From the NCBI GenBank assembly GCA_964415245.1, contig CAYQAJ010000328.1, positions 1-5,388 of the forward strand: DNA of 5,388 bases, read 5' to 3'. Source of the stretch: CAYQAJ01 sp964415245 (GTDB lineage Bacteria > Planctomycetota > Planctomycetia > Pirellulales > Pirellulaceae). Each line of letters begins with the position of its first letter. Positions within the stretch are counted from its first letter, which is position 1. Shown here in pieces: positions 1-5,388 of the stretch. A program made the position numbers and the translations under genes. The notes under the pieces are model-generated. The model did not search any database. It saw nothing but the letters and a program-made list of their open reading frames with translations, and was not told the DNA's origin.

Positions 1-58
1 ACCGCATGTAGGGCAGTGTGTGATTATCTGGATGCGGTTGGAGAGCGACGTTCCGAGG
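1..58. other. Short stub beyond the methyltransferase/glycosyltransferase gene; no gene callable
   Basis: This is the sequence downstream of the last minus-strand gene. No terminator hairpin with a T-run is visible. A minus-strand ATG lies at 7-5, too close to the edge to judge, with no ribosome binding site before it. One minus-strand frame reads NRIQIITHCPTCG to the edge, which is protein-like, but it has no ATG, GTG or TTG start between its last in-frame stop at 228-226 and the edge. Confidence 0.4.
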
Positions 59-1324
59 TTATCGATCCAGAGCCGACTCTTCGCCGATGTGTTGGAAGCT
101 GTTCGACCAATGGGCCGCGACTTGCAGTTGGCCCGCGGCGGCCAGCGCTTTGACGCGGTTGTTGTACCGCCACTCCCAGGACAGGTCGTCGGGTTCCACG
201 GCGTCGTACGGCCCGACGATCTCGCTCAGCACGGTGCTGCGCAAGTGGGGGTGATCGCTGTACAGGTGCGTCGATTCGGGCGCCAGCCGCAGGAAGCGCC
301 CTTCCAGCGGGCGGGCAATCGTGTCGTCCATGCCCCAGGTGTAGCGAACCATCGCCATCGAAGAACCTTCGGCGGCGTGGCGGGCGAGGAACCGTACGCC
401 GTCGGCCAGGTCGAGACGCTCGGTGAGTACCCAGTCGTCCTGCAGCGCGAGAACAAATGGCGCGTCGATTTGCGATAGCGCATAATCGAGATTGCGCCCG
501 GGCCCAGCGCGCCGCGGGTTCCACACGAGCCGCGCGCCGTAGCGAAGGCAAAGCGGTTCCACTCCCGTGCGGGCCGCGCCGTCGCGCTCTGCCGACACGA
601 CAATCGGCACGCGCTTGTCCGCCAGCCGTAAGTTTTCGTGCAAACCCTCAAGCGTGCGGCGCAGGTATTCGAGCCGCGCCTCGGTGCGGGCCCAGGTGAC
701 GATCGCAACACTCGCCCAGGGCAGGCCCACGCCGAAGCCGCGCGGAATCAGAATCACGGTTGTGCGGAGCGGATTCAAGTCGTCGCGCACGTGGCGCTCC
801 TCGGAAAATGGCCCAAACCACTCACGGACGCGGCCGATGACGCTGTCGGGGCCGGAGTCTTCGGTATCGTCGATGACCCACGCCGTACCGCTGGCCGAGG
901 CGGCGCGCAATACCACCCGTGCCGCGCGGACAGCTCGCATCGCCACATCGCTCGGGCCATCGACAATGACAAGTTCGTACGGCTCGGGGCCAATTAACTC
1001 CGTTGCGTGCGCCAAGTCGTACCAACCGTCGTGCATTTCGCATGCCAGGATGCACGATGCATCGAAGCCTGCGTCGGTCGCGACCCGGCGAAAGAATTCG
1101 TGGTACTGTCCGCGGCCATCGAGACCGCGAAAGATGGCGCCGCTTTGCCGCGCATACTTCATCAGGATCAGCGACGAGCGGCCCGAGCCGATTTCGAGGA
1201 TCGAACGCGGACGCAGATCCGCCAATAGCTCGGCCAGGGCGTAGCAGCCGGCAAAGCTCATGGTGCCGCCGCTACCGAACCGGCCGGCGTAGCGCATCGG
1301 TACGACCAAGTCATTGGCTTGCAT
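59..1324 (-). CDS. Bifunctional SAM-dependent methyltransferase-like / GT-A (GT2-like) glycosyltransferase
   Basis: This 421-residue protein joins two enzyme-like domains. Residues about 10-195 resemble a class I Rossmann methyltransferase: motif I is SILEIGSGRSS (41-51), followed by an acidic position in FRGLDGRGQYHE, the strand YELVIVDGP (116-124) and WVIDDTED (149-156). Residues about 204-421 resemble a GT-A glycosyltransferase: first strand SVAIVTWART (205-214), NPRRAGPGRNLDYAL (269-283), the metal and nucleotide-sugar DXD-type site in LALQDDWVL (292-300), and a tail ending FQHIGEESAL (410-419). It probably methylates and glycosylates a glycan, or one domain acts on the product of the other; substrates are unknown. 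The ATG at 1324 is preferred: it lies 46 nt past the upstream gene's stop, with a weak purine stretch (GAGCAGAAG) before it. The frame stays open to an ATG at 1462, but using that would overlap the neighbouring gene by 92 bases and add low-quality sequence. GTG 1354 and TTG 1351 are alternatives. Likely co-transcribed with the double glycosyltransferase upstream. Stop is TAA. Confidence 0.9.
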   Translation of the reverse strand: MQANDLVVPMRYAGRFGSGGTMSFAGCYALAELLADLRPRSILEIGSGRSSLILMKYARQSGAIFRGLDGRGQYHEFFRRVATDAGFDASCILACEMHDGWYDLAHATELIGPEPYELVIVDGPSDVAMRAVRAARVVLRAASASGTAWVIDDTEDSGPDSVIGRVREWFGPFSEERHVRDDLNPLRTTVILIPRGFGVGLPWASVAIVTWARTEARLEYLRRTLEGLHENLRLADKRVPIVVSAERDGAARTGVEPLCLRYGARLVWNPRRAGPGRNLDYALSQIDAPFVLALQDDWVLTERLDLADGVRFLARHAAEGSSMAMVRYTWGMDDTIARPLEGRFLRLAPESTHLYSDHPHLRSTVLSEIVGPYDAVEPDDLSWEWRYNNRVKALAAAGQLQVAAHWSNSFQHIGEESALDR

Positions 1325-1370
1325 GGTCTTCTGCTCGCGAAATGTCGTCAACACATTGCCGACGGCCAAT

Positions 1371-3602
1371 TTAATCCGTGGCTGCGAAATCCGCCGCCAA
1401 CACGTCGCACTCCAGGTCGGAGGCGCGGCTCGATTCGCGGCCGCCTTCCATGCCGGCGCCATCGAGGGCCGATCGCACCATCGCCGAAATGTGCCGGGCG
1501 ATGCGGTCCGGCCGGCCGCATTCGATCAAATAGGCGCGGCCGGCTTCGCGCGACTGGCGGTACTCGTCCCACCGGTCGAGAATGCGCTCGACCACCAGCG
1601 CCAGATCGGCGAAGTCGAGACGGCAGGGAGTATAGTGGAGGTTCGCCCGATAGATGTCGGGCCACGTGTCAACGAAATCGCAGTGCGGCTTGACGACGAC
1701 GCAGCCGGCCAGGATCGCCTCGGCGTCGCGATGGCAGTCGGCTCCCCACCCCCAGGGCGAAACGCAGATTCGCGCACGCCTGAGGTGTTGCCAGAATTCG
1801 GCGGTCGAGTGTGGTCGCTCGCTGTGGCAAACGATGCGACAGCCGCCGATGCGCTCGACGGCCGCGACGCACGCGCGACGATGCGCGGTTACTGCGTCGT
1901 CGGGATAGTCGACGGTGCCGGCGAAGAACACGTCGATCTCGCGCTGGGCACAAAGATCGAGCGGCTCGGTGCGCAAGGGCGCCAGTCGCTCCAGGGCGCC
2001 GTATCCGATGGAGACAAACAGCCGCGCGGTATCAGGTGGCAACTGGGCCGTCGGTCGGTAGAACTCCCGTGGTGAAGCGGCGTCATAGATCGATCGCGGG
2101 CGGTAGACATGCGACTTGACGATGCCCAAGGCAGCGCAGTCGGCAAACAGACCTCGCGCATCGTCGAGCACCTGGCAAACATCGGTCACTTCATCGATCA
2201 ACAGGGGCGAGCCGGCCAAGTTTTCGGCGGCAATGCGGCGGCGGTCGGCCCAGATGATATCGACTCCGCGCCGCTGTTCGAGACACAGCTCGATGCAAGA
2301 CGCGCGCAGCTCGCGCGACGCCGACAGAATGGCCGCAGAGGTGAGGTTGGGGTGGCCGGCATGGTCGCACTCGGGAAAGAAACCGATTCGCAGTGAGCGC
2401 GGCGGACTGACGTGGTAACCGCGCGAAGCGACTGGCGCGATTTCCTTCGCTTGCGGTTTCGCGCCGCGGCATGCCAGGTGCAGCGCCGGCCACAGCGCGT
2501 GGCCGTACCAATCGGGCAGGACCTCGGTCGCCAGGTACGATTCCCAACGCGCCGCCATCGACGCGGTGGTGTAGTGCTGCCATGCGATTGTGTAGGCGCG
2601 TCGCACGCGCTCGCTCGCGCGTCCGGCGTCAGCGGCGGTGCGAATCGCTTCGGCCCACCCGTCACCGCCGGCCTGCTCGTCGACGAGCCAGCCAAGCTCT
2701 CCGTGCAATCGGTGAAAGTGCCGCATCGACTCGTGCGCCGTCGAAACCACCGGGACACCGGCCAGCCACGCCTCGTTGATCGCCAGGCTGTGGGCTTCGC
2801 TGCGGCTGGGACTGGCTAACACGTCGGCTGCCGCCAGCCAGTCGCCCAAGTGATCCTGCGGCGACGCGAAACCGACGCGCATGTTGGCGTATCGGGCGGC
2901 ATCGTCCTTGATGGCGGTCAGCTCGCCGTGGTTCGGCCCGACGATGATCGCCTTGTAATGGTTCGGCAGTGCGGCGATTGCCTCTACCAGCAGCGCCACG
3001 TTCTTCTCCTTGGCGATGCGGCCGACGTAGAGCACTATGCGGTCGCCGTCCGAAATCCGCAGAGAGCGGCGCAAAGCGTCGCGGCCGAAACGCGGGGCGA
3101 TCCGCGCGGGGTCCGCGCCGTTGGGCAGAATTCGAACATGGGGGCGGTACCGTTCGGGCACCACAGCCAGACAGGCGAGATTCACCGCCGTGATGTAATT
3201 CGCTCGCGAGCACGCCTCGGCCGCGAATCGGCGGTTGTGTTCGCTCTCGGCGTCGGCGCAGTGAATCACCTCGACCAACGGTACATCGAGGCTTTCGACA
3301 TAGCGGTCGGCCTCAGCACAGCCCCAAGTGAGCACGACGTCGGCCTCGGCCAGCACCTTGCGGGCAAGTGCGATCGCACGCTCCATGGTGTTATCGCCCA
3401 GCCGCACGGACATCAGGCCGCGCGCTTTGCGCAGCAACGAGTCGTCAGCAGCGGGTGACAACACAACCAACCCGGTGGGCCGCGACGACACCAGCGCACC
3501 GGCCAGCGATACCAGCCACTGTTCGGCTCCCCCTTGCGTGAGGCTGGGGGAGAGAAAGCCGACGCGGATCGGACGAAGCTGACGGGGAGGGATGTTGAGC
3601 AT
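1371..3602 (-). CDS. Two-domain glycosyltransferase: N-terminal GT4-like GT-B domain fused to a CgeB/exostosin-like glycosyltransferase domain
   Basis: This 743-residue protein probably transfers two sugars, or a sugar twice, from nucleotide-activated donors to a cell-surface glycan on the cytoplasmic side. Domain 1 (about residues 12-362) is a GT4-type GT-B fold. It has the N-terminal loop SPSLTQGGAEQWL (18-30), the second Rossmann entry VLYVGRIAKEKN (190-201) and the donor-site EX7E motif in SEAHSLAINEAWLAGVPVV (glutamates 269 and 277). Domain 2 (about 403-715) begins anew with LRIGFFPECD. It carries DVFFAGTVDY (557-566) and SPWGWGADCHRDAEAILAG (615-633), the C-terminal signature of CgeB-like or prokaryotic exostosin-like transferases. 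Ordinary GT4 enzymes are about 350-420 residues, so this is a true fusion, with a linker near 363-402. I prefer the ATG at 3602 because the fold begins about nine residues later. A GTG at 3656 would add 18 unconserved-looking residues reaching back to the repeat. The gene ends in TAA, 46 nt before the next gene. Donor and acceptor cannot be read from sequence. Confidence 0.9.
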   Translation of the reverse strand: MLNIPPRQLRPIRVGFLSPSLTQGGAEQWLVSLAGALVSSRPTGLVVLSPAADDSLLRKARGLMSVRLGDNTMERAIALARKVLAEADVVLTWGCAEADRYVESLDVPLVEVIHCADAESEHNRRFAAEACSRANYITAVNLACLAVVPERYRPHVRILPNGADPARIAPRFGRDALRRSLRISDGDRIVLYVGRIAKEKNVALLVEAIAALPNHYKAIIVGPNHGELTAIKDDAARYANMRVGFASPQDHLGDWLAAADVLASPSRSEAHSLAINEAWLAGVPVVSTAHESMRHFHRLHGELGWLVDEQAGGDGWAEAIRTAADAGRASERVRRAYTIAWQHYTTASMAARWESYLATEVLPDWYGHALWPALHLACRGAKPQAKEIAPVASRGYHVSPPRSLRIGFFPECDHAGHPNLTSAAILSASRELRASCIELCLEQRRGVDIIWADRRRIAAENLAGSPLLIDEVTDVCQVLDDARGLFADCAALGIVKSHVYRPRSIYDAASPREFYRPTAQLPPDTARLFVSIGYGALERLAPLRTEPLDLCAQREIDVFFAGTVDYPDDAVTAHRRACVAAVERIGGCRIVCHSERPHSTAEFWQHLRRARICVSPWGWGADCHRDAEAILAGCVVVKPHCDFVDTWPDIYRANLHYTPCRLDFADLALVVERILDRWDEYRQSREAGRAYLIECGRPDRIARHISAMVRSALDGAGMEGGRESSRASDLECDVLAADFAATD

Positions 3603-3785
3603 CGTTGGGCTACTTGGTCGTTGAACGTCGATGAGATGGCAAGTCGTTCCTGTCACGCAAGTGCAGAGTGCAGAATGAAGAGTGCAGAATGAGGAATACA
3701 GAAAGTGAATAAGCGCACGTCAGTCGAGCATTCCTTCCGGCATTCTGCACTCATCACTCTGCACTCATCATTCTGCACTCCGCCT
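3603..3785 (-). other. Gene-free gap between the hypothetical protein and the glycosyltransferase fusion
   Basis: Apart from the inverted repeat, this gap holds about 60 bases (3603-3660) directly upstream of the preferred ATG of the next gene. If that gene has its own promoter, it must lie here or in the AT-richer repeat loop (TTATTC and TGTATTCC are visible on the minus strand near 3713-3695). I cannot pick a convincing -35/-10 pair. No Shine-Dalgarno-like purine run precedes either candidate start of the downstream gene. If the GTG at 3656 is used instead, the gap shrinks to 3657-3785. Confidence 0.5.
3666..3780. repeat. Imperfect 40-bp inverted repeat built of 14-bp units (GAGTGCAGAATGA family)
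   Basis: Left arm 3666-3705 holds two good tandem units, GAGTGCAGAATGAA and GAGTGCAGAATGAG, then a decayed third (GAATACAGAAAG). Right arm 3741-3780, read on the minus strand, holds GAGTGCAGAATGAT, GAGTGCAGAGTGAT and GAGTGCAGAATG. Aligned by hand, the arms agree at 34 of 40 positions. In minus-strand RNA three of the six differences become G-U pairs, leaving three mismatches. The loop is 35 nt (3706-3740). A further partial unit, GTGCAGA, sits at 3661-3667. The element starts 5 nt past the stop codon of the right-hand gene, so its transcript would end in a long hairpin that could terminate transcription or protect the 3' end. No T-tract follows the stem, so it is not a canonical intrinsic terminator. 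It may instead be a dispersed intergenic repeat or a small non-autonomous mobile element; no target-site duplication is evident. Confidence 0.85.
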
Positions 3786-5388
3786 CTACCCGCACGGGTC
3801 GAACGGCGCATCGGGCGTGGTGTCGCAGCTTACGCTTCCTAGATCGCCGCCCTGTGGAGGAACGAATCCAGTGATGTACGTCACAATGCCGCGGCTGACC
3901 GTGACCACCACGTTGGGCGTGCCGCCGCTCACGGCTGCCGCGTAAAACACGCCGGTGATTCCCTGGGCGCCCCATCGCGTCTGGATGCAGCTCTGGCCGT
4001 CGTCCAGCTCCCAGGTATAGATGTACGAATTGATTCCAGGCGGTCGGTTCTCGGGCAGGCGAATGGTGTAGGCATTGCCGCTGCCGCGCGGTCCCATCAG
4101 ATGGGCCGGGAAGGCGGCACCGAACCGGACCCAGCCGTCGCCCGTGTCGCCGAGGCGAATTCCCTTCTTGACCAACGGCGTGGTATGCCACTGCGGCGCG
4201 CCGCCACCGGCGCCTTGCCAGTAGAGACTGTTGCTGGGCCCGCCGCCGAGGTCGACGAGCGCTTCGCCTGGGGCACGCGACCACAGCCGCAAGCTGGCCC
4301 GCTTGTTGACGGCGAGCTGGCTCGCGGCGTCGACGCGCTCGGCGAGCGACCAGTCGATGTAGTTGGCGCACAGGGCCAATAGATCGATCGTCGAAGCCGC
4401 GTGGGCGGCGCGGACCGTGTAGATGGGTCGCGTCGACCCTCCGAACGTCTCCACGCCGCTGAGCCGGCCGAGGTAGCAATCGAGCTGACGCAATTCGACA
4501 ACATTGGCCGGATCGGGCGATTCACCGCTTTCGAGATCGACGGGGCGAATCCAGCAGCTTTCGAGCGTGGTCAGCGAGCCGGCCACCCAGCGGCGCACTT
4601 TGCCGGAGAATAGGCCGGCTCCGTTGGGCGACACGCTTTCGCCGGGCGGGCTGCTTCCGTCATCAACCTGCACGATGTTCGGCAGCCGCGGGTAATTGGG
4701 ATATGAGTGCCGCGCCAGATCGGGCGGCAAAAAACTCTCGGCAGCGGGCTCGCACTCGTGCCATGCGATGCCCGCCAGCGCAGTGGAACCGCCCATCACG
4801 CGAACAGGCAGTCCCGGGTGCGTGACAATCTCCGTCGCGGTGCCGCCTCGGTTCGGACCCCACGCGCGCCACAATACGGCCTTGACCTGCGCTCCCGGTC
4901 GCACGTCGACCAGTCGAGCCAACACCATAAGCCGCCGCTCGCCGCTCGTTTGTCGATCGGCGATCCAGTTTGCGGCGCGCTCGGCGGCGCGGGCCGTGAG
5001 CGCCGCCGAGTTGGCGGGTGCGTTGTCTTCGTCGAGCAAACGGGGCAGCGTGTCCCAAAGCACGAGCACCGTTCCGGGAACCGCGCCGGCGATGTTCGTG
5101 GGAACGTCGACCGATGCGCTGTGTCCGACGATCGACCAGTTGTTCGAGGGCTCAGTGTCGGACTCCTGTCCGTAGCTCTGGTTGTGCGAGTGAAAGTAAA
5201 CGCGGATCGTCGCCGGGAAGCCGGATGCCGCCGTGTCGAGCGGGTCGGCGTCGAGAAGCGTGTCGGCACCCGCCCAGGCATCGGGCACGCTGGGCTGCGT
5301 GCTTCCGAGTCGGACGATGGAGAAAGAATCGGCCACCGGGTCGTACGCCACCGTGCAGCCGATCTGCGCCAGCAGATGGTTGAGCGCA
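3786..5388 (-). CDS. Hypothetical protein, 5'-truncated by the window edge; possible virion/tail-like structural protein
   Basis: The frame is open from the right edge to a TAG stop at 3788-3786, giving 533 visible residues. A GTG at 5351 could start a 521-residue protein, but the frame upstream still reads as sensible protein (ALNHLLAQIGCT, joining VAYDPVADSF), so the true start probably lies outside the window. I see no signal peptide, membrane segment or catalytic motif. The composition is rich in Gly, Pro, Ser, Thr, Val and Trp with alternating hydrophobics, as in beta-rich structural proteins. Notable stretches are IRVYFHSHNQSYG (about residues 61-73), VKAVLWRAWGP (168-178), VELRQLDCYLGRLSGVETFG (297-316) and a Gly-rich part near 380-396. 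The tail ends in two cysteines (SVSCD and DPCG). The opening helix-then-strand (LLAQIGCTVAYDP) faintly recalls repeat modules of phage tail or baseplate proteins in planctomycete prophage-like regions. That is an impression, not a family assignment. Coding status is secure; function is unknown. Confidence 0.85.
   Translation of the reverse strand, partial: ALNHLLAQIGCTVAYDPVADSFSIVRLGSTQPSVPDAWAGADTLLDADPLDTAASGFPATIRVYFHSHNQSYGQESDTEPSNNWSIVGHSASVDVPTNIAGAVPGTVLVLWDTLPRLLDEDNAPANSAALTARAAERAANWIADRQTSGERRLMVLARLVDVRPGAQVKAVLWRAWGPNRGGTATEIVTHPGLPVRVMGGSTALAGIAWHECEPAAESFLPPDLARHSYPNYPRLPNIVQVDDGSSPPGESVSPNGAGLFSGKVRRWVAGSLTTLESCWIRPVDLESGESPDPANVVELRQLDCYLGRLSGVETFGGSTRPIYTVRAAHAASTIDLLALCANYIDWSLAERVDAASQLAVNKRASLRLWSRAPGEALVDLGGGPSNSLYWQGAGGGAPQWHTTPLVKKGIRLGDTGDGWVRFGAAFPAHLMGPRGSGNAYTIRLPENRPPGINSYIYTWELDDGQSCIQTRWGAQGITGVFYAAAVSGGTPNVVVTVSRGIVTYITGFVPPQGGDLGSVSCDTTPDAPFDPCG

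Noticed and set aside
567..1244. Plus-strand open frame of 225 codons
   Set aside because: Antisense to the methyltransferase/glycosyltransferase gene, which has clear family motifs; the product is a low-complexity Ser/Arg-rich sequence.
1325..1462. N-terminal extension of the methyltransferase fusion to an ATG at 1462
   Set aside because: It would overlap the end of the double glycosyltransferase gene by 92 bases. The added residues (MAPAWKAAANRAAPP...) look like a shadow frame, and an ATG at 1324 lies just before the conserved fold.
1314..2075. Plus-strand open frame of 253 codons
   Set aside because: It lies fully opposite the double glycosyltransferase and the start of the next gene. 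Its product is Arg/Ala/Gly-rich with no motif, as expected of antisense frames in GC-rich DNA.
2850..3458. Plus-strand open frame of 202 codons
   Set aside because: Antisense to the GT4 domain, including its EX7E and VGRIAKEKN motifs; no motif or ribosome binding site of its own.
3666..3780. CRISPR array
   Set aside because: Units are 14 bp, tandem without spacers and in opposite orientations in the two arms. There are no 20-40 bp spacers or cas genes.
3666..3780. Canonical rho-independent terminator
   Set aside because: The stem is long but not especially GC-rich, the loop is 35 nt, and no T-tract follows on either strand.
3754..4479. Minus-strand frame of 241 codons overlapping the repeat
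   Set aside because: Out of frame with the large hypothetical gene over most of its length, and its product is Arg-rich with no recognisable features. It ends inside the inverted repeat only by chance.
5349..5351. GTG as the true start of the right-hand gene
   Set aside because: The frame continues upstream to the window edge with plausible protein sequence, and the GTG lies within a coherent helix-strand segment.

Overview
The window is GC-rich (clearly above 60% by eye) and holds three genes, all on the minus strand, so transcription runs from high to low coordinates. Codon third positions are mostly G or C, and plus-strand open frames are antisense shadows. High GC, little Shine-Dalgarno sequence, fused glycan enzymes and a structural-type hypothetical protein together suggest an environmental bacterium with a large genome, perhaps a planctomycete. 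That is a guess, since no marker gene is present.

Layout in transcription order: (1) 5388-3786, the 3' part of a large hypothetical protein that runs off the right edge. It looks like a beta-rich structural protein, possibly phage- or tail-like, but I do not recognise the family. (2) 3785-3603, a gene-free gap. It holds a striking pair of inverted arms, each built of about 14-bp units based on GAGTGCAGAATGA, forming an imperfect 40-bp inverted repeat with a 35-nt loop. (3) 3602-1371, a two-domain protein with a GT4-type GT-B glycosyltransferase at the N terminus and a second, CgeB/exostosin-like glycosyltransferase at the C terminus. (4) 1324-59, a second fusion with an N-terminal class I SAM-dependent methyltransferase-like domain and a C-terminal GT-A (GT2-like) glycosyltransferase domain. 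(5) 58-1, a short stub without a callable gene.

The two fusion genes are 46 nt apart on the same strand and probably form an operon for building or decorating a surface polysaccharide or glycoconjugate. Together they offer three glycosyltransferase domains and one methyltransferase domain. The right-hand gene is separated from them by the repeat and probably belongs to another functional unit. I see no RNA gene, CRISPR array, transposase, integrase or attachment site. Nothing here amounts to a demonstrably new system; the best leads are the repeat element and the two fusion proteins.
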